A DNA stretch of 64,000 nucleotides from an uncultured Alphaproteobacteria bacterium (lineage in GTDB: Bacteria > Pseudomonadota > Alphaproteobacteria > RF32 > CAG-239). The stretch covers positions 16,562 through 80,561 of the forward strand of contig CALXTQ010000008.1 in NCBI GenBank assembly GCA_944391485.1. Direction: 5' to 3'. The notes beneath the pieces were generated by a model. That model was not told where the DNA came from. It made no database searches and saw only the letters and a program-made list of their open reading frames with translations. Both the position numbers and the translations under genes were made by a program. Shown piece by piece: positions 34,917 through 42,898 of the stretch (position 1 is its first letter; every line of letters starts with the position of its first letter).

Positions 34917-36335
34917 TTATTCCGCGGGAGTAAAGCCGGTATTTTCCGTCAGACGGTGCGTTTCTTTTGCGTTGCTGTTTGACAGGGCCATATGCTTTTT
35001 CAGATATCTGTGATCCATTTTGCGGATGGTTTCGATATAACCGCCGATAACGACCAGTGCGGCGCCGACCCAGGCGATCGGACTGGCCCAGCAGATGCCG
35101 AGATAGCCGATTTTAGACGCCAGATATATGGCGGCGAAAGAACGCATGGCAAGTTCGATGATTCCGGCAATCAGCGGGATGACGGAATGGCCCATTCCCT
35201 GAAGAGTGTTGCGGAAGATAAAGATCATGCCGAGGAAAAAGTAGAACATTGTGCTGATGTTGAGGTACATGCGTCCTGTTTCAATGATATGGGGATTGCC
35301 GTCCTCAATGAAAACCTGAATCATGTTTTCTCCGACAAAACGGACCAGCAGGGCGATGAAAATGCTGAAACCCGAAGACATCAGAAAACTGACGCGGACA
35401 CCCTGACGAATGCGTTTTACCATGCCGGCCCCGAAATTTTGGGCGGTGTAGGTTGCCATGGCGATGCCCAAAGCCACAAGCGGCTGTGTGGCCAGCTGTT
35501 CAATCCGCAGCGCCGAGGTAAAGGCGGCGATTGTGTCAGGACCGAAGGAGTTGCAGACGCTCTGCATAATCATCAGCCCGACGGACAGAACGGAAAATTG
35601 CAGGGCCATCGGAAAAGCAATGTTAAGATGCTGTTTCATGAACGGCCAGCTGAATTTCCAGTCTTTGCGGGTCAGGCGCAGAATCGGAAATTTTTTGGCA
35701 ATGTATAAAAGGCATGCCGCGACGGAAATGCTGACGGCGATAACCGTTCCCAAAGCGGAACCAATGATGCCGAGTTTCAGAATATAAATCAGAAAGAGGT
35801 TAAGAAAAATATTGAGGACGGAAGAGAAAATCAGGAAATAAAGCGGGGTTTTGCTGTCTCCGAGAGCGCGAATAATGAAAGAAAGAAGATTGTAGGCCAC
35901 AATCATAAAGAAACCGGCAGCCAGAACGACCATAAAACGGTATGAGTCAGCCATGATTTCCGCCGGCACGTTCATCAGGCGCAGCAGCTGCGGCAGAAAA
36001 ACAATCAGAATAAAGCTGGAAATCAGACTCAGTCCCATACCGGCCATGATGCTGTGCGTTACGGAACGCCGGACGCCGTCTTTGTCTTTGGCGCCGAAGC
36101 GCTGGGCGGTAATGACCGTCAGTCCGCCGGTAAAACCGAGCGTGATAAGAAGCATGACAAAATAAATTGGCGCGGATGAACCGACAGCCGCCAGAGCTTC
36201 AACACCGATGAGGCGTCCGACGATGATGATGTCGGAAATCTGGTAAAGCTGTTGGAATATATTGCCGATCAGAAGCGGCAGTGCGAATCTGACAATCAAC
36301 TGCGCGGGAGATCCCCGGGTTAAATCCTGAATCAT
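34917..36335 (-). CDS. MATE family efflux transporter
   Basis: A 472-aa inner-membrane multidrug/toxin exporter, normally driven by Na+ or H+. It has 12 hydrophobic helices in two related halves. It starts with D-L-T-R-G-S-P then L-P-L-L-I-G-N-I-F-Q-Q-L-Y-Q-I-S-D, the typical MATE opening, and has G-L-T-V-I-T-A-Q-R-F-G-A-K-D near residue 75. The subtype looks like the bacterial NorM/DinF-like MatE group. It is monocistronic and divergent from the ECF module; export of host or antimicrobial compounds is possible but not shown. Confidence 0.93.
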   Translation of the reverse strand: MIQDLTRGSPAQLIVRFALPLLIGNIFQQLYQISDIIIVGRLIGVEALAAVGSSAPIYFVMLLITLGFTGGLTVITAQRFGAKDKDGVRRSVTHSIMAGMGLSLISSFILIVFLPQLLRLMNVPAEIMADSYRFMVVLAAGFFMIVAYNLLSFIIRALGDSKTPLYFLIFSSVLNIFLNLFLIYILKLGIIGSALGTVIAVSISVAACLLYIAKKFPILRLTRKDWKFSWPFMKQHLNIAFPMALQFSVLSVGLMIMQSVCNSFGPDTIAAFTSALRIEQLATQPLVALGIAMATYTAQNFGAGMVKRIRQGVRVSFLMSSGFSIFIALLVRFVGENMIQVFIEDGNPHIIETGRMYLNISTMFYFFLGMIFIFRNTLQGMGHSVIPLIAGIIELAMRSFAAIYLASKIGYLGICWASPIAWVGAALVVIGGYIETIRKMDHRYLKKHMALSNSNAKETHRLTENTGFTPAE

Positions 36336-36521
36336 TTTTGTTTTTCCGATTTTGTTGCCAACGGTTGTTAAGTAATATCAAATAAGAAAAAAGTCAAAAA
36401 ACATTATATTTTTTTATATTAAAAAAAGGTGAAAATACGTCCTTTTTTCGCGAGACAGCCAGAATTTAGCAAAAAATAAATTATTTGCCCGTAGCCTGTA
36501 AACAGGAAAATAAAAAAAACT

Positions 36522-36546
36522 GAACTTTTTGCGGTGTTCTGTCGTT
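36522..36546 (+). promoter_or_regulatory. ECF-type promoter of the sigma-factor module
   Basis: GAAC at 36522-36525 within TGAACTTTTT, a 17-nt spacer, and CGTT at 36543-36546. The layout matches -35/-10 elements of ECF sigma factors (GGAAC-N16/17-CGTT). It lies 24 nt before the start of the module that encodes an ECF sigma factor, suggesting autoregulation. The same pattern stands before the MacAB-like operon (51972-51996). Confidence 0.55.
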
Positions 36547-36570
36547 TCATATTTTGTAAGGAGGCAGAAA

Positions 36571-36831
36571 ATGGATGATATTTCTAACCTGATAAAAGAG
36601 GCAAGGCCGCTGTATTTTGCCCGCAAAAAACGCAATAACCGGATTAAGACGGCTTTGTGTTCGCTGGTAATAATTGTGATGGTCGGGATGTTTTATCCGA
36701 GAAACAATGATTATATTTATGATTATAATTATTATTTGTTCGGAACGGATTTTTCCTGGAACGAAACAACGTCGATTATTGAAGAGATGGGCTTGCCGAC
36801 GGATGACTACGGCTTGTTGATGGTAGGATAA
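36571..36831 (+). CDS. Small single-TM protein, candidate anti-sigma factor
   Basis: An 86-aa protein with a basic cytoplasmic N-terminus of about 32 residues (two predicted short helices, K-E-A-R-P-L-Y-F-A-R-K-K-R), one transmembrane helix (about 33-50), and a short acidic, Tyr-rich outer segment. No ZAS zinc motif is present. The size and topology resemble CnrY-type anti-sigma factors, which hold an ECF sigma with a short N-terminal helix pair. Its stop overlaps the ATG of the ECF gene (TAATG). AAGGAGG at 36558-36564 gives a strong start. The anti-sigma role is inferred from context; homology is not visible by eye. Confidence 0.65.
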   Translation: MDDISNLIKEARPLYFARKKRNNRIKTALCSLVIIVMVGMFYPRNNDYIYDYNYYLFGTDFSWNETTSIIEEMGLPTDDYGLLMVG

Positions 36832-37331
36832 TGAAAGAAATTATAGAAGCCAACAGAAGCCGGATTAAAGCGATTATAAAAAAACTGACCGGTTCGTATA
36901 ATGAAGATATTGAACAGGAAGTTTATATTAAAACGTGGAAGAATCTGGATAATTATCAGGAAAAAGGCCGCTTCAGCCAATGGATAAGCGCGTTGACAGC
37001 CAATGTCTGCCGGGATTATTTCAAGTCCAGGCAGTATAAAATGGAGGCGCGGCAGGTCGGAGGCGAAGCGCTGGAACAACTCAGAGTCGGAGGCCGGCAG
37101 GAAGAAGTGATCGACGCCAGACAAAGGCAGAAGATTATTTTGAAAGCGGTCGACGAACTGCCCCGTAAGCTGCGGCAGGTTGTCGTCTGGTACGAATTCG
37201 AGGAAATGAGCTATGACGAAATCGCCGGGAAAACAGGGGTGCCTGTCGGCACGGTTAAATCAAGACTGTTTAATGCCCGTAAAATATTGAGTGAAAAATT
37301 AAATTTTTTAAAGGAGAACAGACATGAATAA
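36831..37331 (+). CDS. ECF-family RNA polymerase sigma factor
   Basis: A 166-aa group 4 sigma factor. Region 2 (residues about 10-75) includes Y-N-E-D-I-E-Q-E-V-Y-I-K-T-W and F-S-Q-W-I-S-A-L-T-A-N-V-C-R-D-Y; region 4 (about 108-160) has L-P-R-K-L-R-Q-V-V-V-W-Y-E-F-E-E-M-S-Y, then the helix-turn-helix I-A-G-K-T-G-V-P-V-G-T-V-K-S-R-L. It would direct polymerase to GAAC/CGTT-type promoters such as the one upstream of its own operon. It overlaps the small membrane protein by 1 nt and the LTxxQ gene by 8 nt, so all three are tightly coupled. Confidence 0.92.
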   Translation: MKEIIEANRSRIKAIIKKLTGSYNEDIEQEVYIKTWKNLDNYQEKGRFSQWISALTANVCRDYFKSRQYKMEARQVGGEALEQLRVGGRQEEVIDARQRQKIILKAVDELPRKLRQVVVWYEFEEMSYDEIAGKTGVPVGTVKSRLFNARKILSEKLNFLKENRHE

Positions 37332-37845
37332 AAAATTGCTGACTTTACTCTGCGCCGGCGGAATTATTGCCGGAAGCACGGTTTTTGCCCAGGAGAACGA
37401 TATGCCTCCTCCGCCGCCTCCGGGACATGAACTGGATCATCCTCTGCGTCATACGGGCCCTGATGAAAAAGGTCCGGGATTTGATCATGAATTTCATAAA
37501 AAAATGGCCGATAAATTTGCCGCGGATCTGGGGTTGACGGAGGAGCAGAAAAAAGAAGCCGACAAAATCCGCGAATCCGGCCGCGAGAAAATGAAACCCC
37601 TTATGGATGAAATGAAAATGCTGCGCGGCAAAATGGACCAGCTGAGAGAAGAAAACATGAAGGAGTTTGAAAACATTCTGACGCCCGAACAGAAAACAAA
37701 GCTCGAGCAGATGAAGAAAGACCGCAAAGATGCTTTTGAGAAAAGAAAAGCCGATCGGAAAATGAGAAGAAAACATATGCGTCCCGGCCATGTCCGCCCT
37801 GAACATCACGAGCGTCCGGCCGAACATATGCCGGAGCATGAATAG
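37324..37845 (+). CDS. LTxxQ-motif periplasmic protein, Spy/CpxP/CnrX-like
   Basis: A 173-aa exported protein. A signal peptide (M-N-K-K-L-L-T-L-L-C onward) ends V-F-A-Q near residue 22. A Pro-rich linker follows, then a helical domain with two LTxxQ-type motifs, L-G-L-T-E-E-Q and I-L-T-P-E-Q, as in Spy, CpxP and CnrX. The C-terminal 35 residues are rich in His, Arg and Met (R-R-K-H-M-R-P-G-H and repeats), which could bind metal ions or polyanions. Within the ECF operon it may be the periplasmic sensor that frees the sigma, or a stress chaperone made by the response. A terminator follows. Confidence 0.82.
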   Translation: MNKKLLTLLCAGGIIAGSTVFAQENDMPPPPPPGHELDHPLRHTGPDEKGPGFDHEFHKKMADKFAADLGLTEEQKKEADKIRESGREKMKPLMDEMKMLRGKMDQLREENMKEFENILTPEQKTKLEQMKKDRKDAFEKRKADRKMRRKHMRPGHVRPEHHERPAEHMPEHE

Positions 37846-37859
37846 AATGCTTCCGCCGA

Positions 37860-37888
37860 TTAAGCCCCGTTGCCGGGGCTTAATTTTT
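37860..37888 (+). terminator. Terminator of the ECF module
   Basis: A 10-bp stem TTAAGCCCCG with CGGGGCTTAA (37860-37882), TTGC loop, and T-run. Confidence 0.88.
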
Positions 37889-37958
37889 GGGAATTTAAAC
37901 TTATATTAAAAATTGGAGGATAACTTTTTTAAAAAGAATCTTCTAGAAAGGGAAAAAA

Positions 37959-39116
37959 ATGGCAAAACGTTTTATTCTTAATGAAACAAGTTATCACGGT
38001 CATGGCGCTGTCAACGAGATTGTCAGCGAAGTCAGATCGCGCGGGTTTAAAAAAGCGTTGATCGTAACCGATGCGGATCTGGTCAGATTTAATGTCGTCA
38101 AAAAGGTTACGGATATTTTGGACAAGGGCGGTTTTGCCTATGAGATTTATGATCAAGTCAAGGCCAATCCGAGTGTGGAAGTTGTTAAAAAGGGCGTAGA
38201 AGCTTTTAAAAAGGCGGGAGCCGACTATATGATCGCCATCGGCGGCGGTTCTCCGCAGGATACGGCTAAAGGGATCGGCATTATCATTAACAATCCTGAA
38301 TTTGCCGATGTTGTTTCTCTGGAAGGCGTGGCGCCAACCAAGCATAAAAGTGTTCCGGTCATTGCTGTTGCGACGACTGCGGGCACGGCTGCGGAAACGA
38401 CGATCAACTATGTGATTACGGATGAAAGCAAACGCCGTAAGTTTGTCTGCGTTGATCCGCATGATATTCCGGTTGTGGCTATCGTTGATCCGGATATGAT
38501 GTCTTCAATGCCCAAAGGCTTGACGGCGGCAACGGGTATGGACGCGCTGACACACGCCATTGAGGGCTATACAACCCTTGGCGCCTGGGAATTGGCCGAT
38601 ACGCTGAATTTGAAAGCCATTGAGCTTATTTCTCGCTCTTTGCGCAAAGCGGTCGAAAATGATCCGCAGGGACGCGAGGATATGGCGCTTGGACAGTATG
38701 TTACGGGCATGGCGTTTTCAAATGTCGGGTTGGGCGTTGTTCATGGCATGGCACATCCCCTCAGCGCTTTTTATGATACGCCGCACGGTGTGGCCAATGC
38801 AGTTCTGCTGCCGTATGTCATGGAATTTAACGCTCCTTATACGGGCGAAAAGTTTCGGGAAATAGCCCGCGCGATGGGCGTAAAAAATGTTGATGCCCTG
38901 TCGCAGGACGAATACCGCAGGGCTGCGATAGACGCCGTCAGAAAATTGTCGAAAGATGTCGGCATTCCGCAAACGCTGAAAGAGATCGGCGTGAGAGAAG
39001 AAGACCTGGATGCTCTTGCCGACGCGGCAATGGCTGATGTGTGCACCGGTGGCAACCCGCGGCCGTGCAGCAAAGAGCTGGTTCTGGAAGTTTATAAAAA
39101 AGCTTTTGGCGGTTAA
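37959..39116 (+). CDS. fucO: Lactaldehyde reductase (iron-containing alcohol dehydrogenase)
   Basis: FucO reduces L-lactaldehyde to L-1,2-propanediol with NADH during fucose or rhamnose fermentation. The 385-aa protein runs almost co-linearly with E. coli FucO: G-G-G-S-P-Q-D-T near residue 97, T-T-A-G-T-A-A-E near 142, and the iron ligands Asp195, His199, His262 and His276 in the same spacing. The C-terminus V-C-T-G-G-N-P-R is also characteristic. No fucose or rhamnose catabolic genes are nearby, so it may act as a general aldehyde/propanediol redox enzyme. The close match suggests acquisition from an enterobacterial- or Firmicutes-like source, but this is an impression. Confidence 0.93.
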   Translation: MAKRFILNETSYHGHGAVNEIVSEVRSRGFKKALIVTDADLVRFNVVKKVTDILDKGGFAYEIYDQVKANPSVEVVKKGVEAFKKAGADYMIAIGGGSPQDTAKGIGIIINNPEFADVVSLEGVAPTKHKSVPVIAVATTAGTAAETTINYVITDESKRRKFVCVDPHDIPVVAIVDPDMMSSMPKGLTAATGMDALTHAIEGYTTLGAWELADTLNLKAIELISRSLRKAVENDPQGREDMALGQYVTGMAFSNVGLGVVHGMAHPLSAFYDTPHGVANAVLLPYVMEFNAPYTGEKFREIARAMGVKNVDALSQDEYRRAAIDAVRKLSKDVGIPQTLKEIGVREEDLDALADAAMADVCTGGNPRPCSKELVLEVYKKAFGG

Positions 39117-39129
39117 CCTGATTATTTCG

Positions 39130-39158
39130 GCACCCTGTCTCTGGCAGGGTGCTTTTTT
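39130..39158 (+). terminator. Terminator of fucO
   Basis: An 8-bp stem GCACCCTG (39130-39137) with CAGGGTGC (39145-39152), then T-run. Confidence 0.85.
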
Positions 39159-39168
39159 GAGGCGTACA

Positions 39169-39648
39169 ATGGCAGAGGTACATTTGATTGTCGGGTATAT
39201 GGGGTTCGGTAAAACGACGCTAGCCAAGAAACTGGCGGAGCAACTGCCGGCCGTCCGGCTGACGCATGATGATTTTATGCGGTCGTTGTTCGGATGGAAT
39301 CTGCCCGAAGAGCAGTTTCGCCTGTATCAGGAAAAAGTCAGCGATCTGATTTGGAAAGTCGCCGCGGAAATTATCCGGTGCGGCGGCAACGTGGTCTTGG
39401 ATTATGGTTTTTGGACAAGAAAACAGCGACGGGAAGCTTTTGAGCGGGCAAGAAAACTGACTTCTGACGTGGTTTTTGATAATGTCAGCTGCGATTTTGA
39501 CACGGCTAAAGCCAGAGTTCTGAAAAGAACGGCCGAAGATGACGAGGCTCTGTATATTGACGAAAACTGTTTTGATAAGTTTAAAACGGATTTTGAACCG
39601 TTGACGCCGGACGAGGGGTACAGAATTGTCAGTCATGACGGCTGCTGA
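39169..39648 (+). CDS. P-loop kinase-like ATPase
   Basis: A 159-aa single-domain P-loop protein. V-G-Y-M-G-F-G-K-T-T at residues about 7-16 is Walker A, followed by R-L-T-H-D-D, a substrate-binding Asp pair as in zeta-toxin/chloramphenicol-phosphotransferase-like kinases. Residues V-V-L-D-Y-G-F-W near 75 act as a Walker B-like strand, with R-R-E-A-F-E-R-A after. Family AAA_33-type predicted kinase; the substrate is unknown. The start at ATG 39169 follows GAGG. It has no antitoxin-like neighbour, so a toxin role is not supported. Confidence 0.78.
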   Translation: MAEVHLIVGYMGFGKTTLAKKLAEQLPAVRLTHDDFMRSLFGWNLPEEQFRLYQEKVSDLIWKVAAEIIRCGGNVVLDYGFWTRKQRREAFERARKLTSDVVFDNVSCDFDTAKARVLKRTAEDDEALYIDENCFDKFKTDFEPLTPDEGYRIVSHDGC

Positions 39649-39704
39649 CTTCTCTGCGCGGCGCGGGATGAGGATTTGCGTCTGAGGGCTTTTATTCGGC
39701 AGCG

Positions 39705-40460
39705 TTATGCCGACTCCGGATCTTGCGGGCTGTCTTCCCGGTTTTTTATGAGTTCGTCGACAAAAGCCGGCAGCGTGGTTCCCGCCGGGCCGTAGATATG
39801 ACGGTCAAAATAAAAGTTGTTGGATGTCTTTTCCATATTGAATTCGTAAGTTTCGGCGCCGTTGTATTTGGCTATCTGCACAAAAGAGGCTGCGGGAAAA
39901 ACGACGCCGGAAGTTCCGACGGATATGAACAAGCCGCAGTTGTCCAACAGGTGTTCAACCCTGTTCATGCACAAAAGATTTTCTCCGAAAAATACGATAT
40001 TTGGTTTCATCATGCCCTGAACGCCGCAAAGCGGGCAGACAGTCTGCGTGTCTACGTCTCCGAAAGTTTCCAGAATGTGTCCGCAATTGAGACATACGGC
40101 CTGATTGATCTGTCCGTGAATGTGATAGACGTTTTTATTGCCGGCTTTTTCGTGCAGGGTATCGACGTTTTGCGTAACCACGCTGACGGCTGCGGGATAA
40201 TTTTCCTGCAGGCGCGTTATTGCCAGATGCGCCGGATTGGGCTTGGCTTTGACGAGTTCTTTTTTCAGGTCGTTGTAAAAGGCGTGAACATATTCGGGAT
40301 TGCGCTGAAAGGCCTCGACCGTGGCGACGTCTTCTATGCGGCAGTTGTTCCAAAGGCCGTCGGAGCCGCGAAATGTGGCCAGACCGGACTCGGCGGAAAT
40401 TCCGGCTCCGGTCAGAATAACAATATTTTTGCAGTTTTTTTGCATTTTGGGGTTCGCCAT
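39705..40460 (-). CDS. cobB: NAD-dependent protein deacylase (sirtuin)
   Basis: A Sir2-family enzyme that removes acyl groups from lysines using NAD+. It has the G-A-G-I-S-A-E-S-G motif, F-R-G-S-D-G-L-W, the catalytic region T-Q-N-V-D-T-L-H with I-H-G, and a zinc site formed by C-x2-C and C-x2-C (C-L-N-C and C-P-L-C). Y-N-D-L-K replaces the Y-x-x-R motif of desuccinylase-type sirtuins, favouring deacetylase activity. Alternative starts are ATG 40460, ATG 40445 and an ORF extension to 40535; none has a good ribosome-binding site. It regulates metabolism such as acetyl-CoA synthetase in other bacteria. Confidence 0.92.
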   Translation of the reverse strand: MANPKMQKNCKNIVILTGAGISAESGLATFRGSDGLWNNCRIEDVATVEAFQRNPEYVHAFYNDLKKELVKAKPNPAHLAITRLQENYPAAVSVVTQNVDTLHEKAGNKNVYHIHGQINQAVCLNCGHILETFGDVDTQTVCPLCGVQGMMKPNIVFFGENLLCMNRVEHLLDNCGLFISVGTSGVVFPAASFVQIAKYNGAETYEFNMEKTSNNFYFDRHIYGPAGTTLPAFVDELIKNREDSPQDPESA

Positions 40461-40537
40461 TAATAAATTATTTTGATTTCTGGAAATATAATTTTCTACC
40501 TGAGAAAAGCAATAACATATTTTAACAAGAAGCACAA

Positions 40538-41125
40538 ATGGTAAAAGTTGTTTTTTTGGATTGGTTCGGAACTATCTGCACCGGGCGCATTTTTTCTTCG
40601 CGGGAACTTGATGACAATTTGTTCAGAAATAACAGAAACATGCTGTATTCCTGGCTGCGCGGAACGGATACCTATGGGGCCGTGGCGGAAGCGATTGCCT
40701 GCGAAAGCTGTCCGAAAGACGCGGTTATTGAAGAAATCAAAGAAAATTACGGCCGGCTTGATTTTGTGAAACCGGCCGTGGCCGAGACAATCGGAAAAAT
40801 CAGAAGGGGCGGCAAAAAGGTTGTGCTTGCTTCCGACAATACTGATCTGTTCAATTACATTACGGTCAAAAAACTCGGATTGAATAAACTTTTTGATCAT
40901 ATTCTCAATTCGCATGTTCTGGGCGTTATGAAAGAAGATTTTGATGAGGAAAAGGGGATGCCTTTCTTTAATGCCTTTTTGAAAGACAATGCTCTGAGAC
41001 CTCAGGACTGCGTTATGTTTGACGACAATCCCGCAATTATCGACATTTGCAGAAAATACGGGTTGAATGTTGAGCATATTACCGATGCCGAAAATGTTTG
41101 CGCGGCGTTGCAAAAATATATCTGA
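40538..41125 (+). CDS. HAD-superfamily hydrolase
   Basis: A 195-aa haloacid dehalogenase-like phosphatase. Motif I is F-L-D-W-F-G-T-I with the nucleophile Asp at residue 8; the second Asp of the usual D-x-D is replaced by Phe, as in haloacid dehalogenases with D-x-Y-G-T. Motif II is L-A-S-D-N, and motif IV is V-M-F-D-D-N-P. The helical cap spans residues about 15-85 (subfamily IA). A phosphatase or dehalogenase role is possible. It is divergent from cobB, 77 nt away. Confidence 0.8.
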   Translation: MVKVVFLDWFGTICTGRIFSSRELDDNLFRNNRNMLYSWLRGTDTYGAVAEAIACESCPKDAVIEEIKENYGRLDFVKPAVAETIGKIRRGGKKVVLASDNTDLFNYITVKKLGLNKLFDHILNSHVLGVMKEDFDEEKGMPFFNAFLKDNALRPQDCVMFDDNPAIIDICRKYGLNVEHITDAENVCAALQKYI

Positions 41126-42226
41126 TCAGACAGATTTTACCCTGATAAAGGCAATTTCGGCTTTGGTTCCCAGACGCAGAGACGGCCCCCAGGTGCCGGC
41201 TCCCGAACTGACGACCGTATGTGTGCCGCCGATTTTGCGGTAACCGTATCCGTTGGCAAATATACGCCGGACAATGAGATTGAAAGGAAATATCTGTCCG
41301 TTGTGCGTATGACCGGACAGCTGAATATCAATGCCGTTGTCCACGGCTTCATCAATATATTGGGGATTGTGATCGAGCAGAATGGTCAGAAAATCTGCCG
41401 GCGCTTTTCCTTTGAGGTCGCAGAGGGCGCAGCGGCCGCGGTTCATTTTATCGTCCCGGCCGAGAAGACTGACGCCCAGTTCGGGAATATTCAGAATTTC
41501 GTCGCGCAGAACGGTGAGACCGGCTTGCTGCAGGGCTTCGATATTTTCGCGAATCCTGCCGCCGTAGTATTCGTGGTTACCTATAACGGCGACGGGCGGA
41601 AAACGAGTTTGCAGTTTTTTTATTATGCGGGGAAAGTCTTCGCGGATAAAATGTTCTGGCGTGCTTTCGATGATATCGCCGGCAAAAACGGCAAAGTCGG
41701 GTTTCAGCTCATTGATGCGGTAGATAATTTTTTCCATGCGCCGGGCGCTCATGCCGCTTTCGTCGATATGCAGATCGGACACCATGGCGACGGAAAAATC
41801 AAGCGCCGGTTTGTCGGGAGTTATATTATAACAGGTAACCCGCACAAAATATGAGTTGGCAAAGGCAAAAAACGTTGCGCCCGCCGCAACGGCAGTGATT
41901 GTGAAAACCGCAGTTCGGGCGCGGGAAAAGTACCAGAACGCATATTCTTCGAAAAAGAAGAGCATGTCGTTTGCGATGAAGAGAAGCATCAGAAAAAAAG
42001 AAAAGCCCAGCAGAAGAGACAGGATGTTGTTCTGATGTCTGGTCAGCCGTATTTTGCGGCGGACGGAAGCAATCATCAGCCAGATGGCGTTGAAAGAAAC
42101 GAGCATGATGATGAAAACGGCTGCTCCTGCCGCATGCGGGTAATCCTCCGCCGCGGCGGCGTAATGCCAGGCGATGTAGAGGCTGCTCCAGATCGTGAGC
42201 AGAAAGTAGGTTATAAAGATTTTCAT
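41126..42226 (-). CDS. Membrane-anchored metallophosphoesterase
   Basis: A 366-aa protein with four or five N-terminal transmembrane helices (to about residue 135) followed by a calcineurin-like phosphoesterase domain. Metal-binding motifs are M-V-S-D-L-H (D-x-H), A-G-D-I-I (G-D), G-N-H-E (G-N-H-D/E) and S-G-H-T-H-N-G (G-H-T-H). This is the YkuE/YaeI-like group, some members of which cleave UDP-2,3-diacylglucosamine or other phospho-lipid substrates. The ATG at 42226 has GGGATCGGGA just upstream, so the TTG-type extension to 42280 is rejected. The domain is on the opposite face from the signal of LpxI, which already supplies that activity. Confidence 0.86.
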   Translation of the reverse strand: MKIFITYFLLTIWSSLYIAWHYAAAAEDYPHAAGAAVFIIMLVSFNAIWLMIASVRRKIRLTRHQNNILSLLLGFSFFLMLLFIANDMLFFFEEYAFWYFSRARTAVFTITAVAAGATFFAFANSYFVRVTCYNITPDKPALDFSVAMVSDLHIDESGMSARRMEKIIYRINELKPDFAVFAGDIIESTPEHFIREDFPRIIKKLQTRFPPVAVIGNHEYYGGRIRENIEALQQAGLTVLRDEILNIPELGVSLLGRDDKMNRGRCALCDLKGKAPADFLTILLDHNPQYIDEAVDNGIDIQLSGHTHNGQIFPFNLIVRRIFANGYGYRKIGGTHTVVSSGAGTWGPSLRLGTKAEIAFIRVKSV

Positions 42227-42337
42227 TCCCGATCCCTTTTGGTTGTTTTTGTATATTAAGTCCTGATAATTTAATTTCAATATTGTATTTGTTGAAATTT
42301 GACTGTTTAATGTCCGGGAGGGTATGAAGGAGGGCAG

Positions 42338-42898
42338 ATGAAAGTTTTGATTATCGGCATGCTGGGAGCGGGAAAATCTTCGCTTGCTTTTGACCTGAGC
42401 CGTAAATATAATCTCCGCCGTCTAAATCTGGACGAAATCTGCCGTTCTCCGCAAACGGGAGAATATTTTCCGCAGGAAACGCAGATTGCGGAAACGGAGC
42501 GTTTTGCGAAAGAATACCGGAACTGGGTTATGGAGGGATGTCAGAAATATCTTTATGAGCGCGTCAGCCCCGATCTGGTTATCAATATGAAAATTTCAAG
42601 GCTGCGCGCAGTTTGGCGCTTTACAACACGCTTTTTCAAAGCCAAAAAGCTTTTGGATCGCTATGGCCCCGGAGTTATACGGGGAAGGGAGGATGAGCCC
42701 GTGCAGCCTTATCATTACCGGAAACCGACGCTGCGCAAAATTCTCGAATGGGACAGGGCCAACAGAGAAATAGAAAGCGAAATTGAAAGCTTTTTGCGGC
42801 AGAAAGGCATAAAAGCGGTTGAGGTAAAAAGTTTTAAAGACTATAAAAAAGTGTATGAAATACTTGATAAGGACAAGACATGCAAAAAATCGGCATAA
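42338..42898 (+). CDS. Adenylate-kinase-like P-loop NTPase (FlaR-type)
   Basis: A 186-aa protein. I-I-G-M-L-G-A-G-K-S-S-L is the P-loop at residues 5-16, followed by L-N-L-D-E-I and W-V-M-E-G-C, as in the topology-modulation/FlaR-like kinase group related to shikimate and adenylate kinases. The C-terminal half holds basic helices (R-A-V-W-R-F-T-T-R-F) and a predicted lid. The substrate is unknown. It overlaps the mtnN gene by 19 nt, so they are co-translated. Confidence 0.78.
   Translation: MKVLIIGMLGAGKSSLAFDLSRKYNLRRLNLDEICRSPQTGEYFPQETQIAETERFAKEYRNWVMEGCQKYLYERVSPDLVINMKISRLRAVWRFTTRFFKAKKLLDRYGPGVIRGREDEPVQPYHYRKPTLRKILEWDRANREIESEIESFLRQKGIKAVEVKSFKDYKKVYEILDKDKTCKKSA

Noticed and set aside
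39169..39648. Zeta-type toxin of a toxin-antitoxin pair
   Set aside because: The P-loop kinase resembles such proteins, but no antitoxin-like gene is adjacent.
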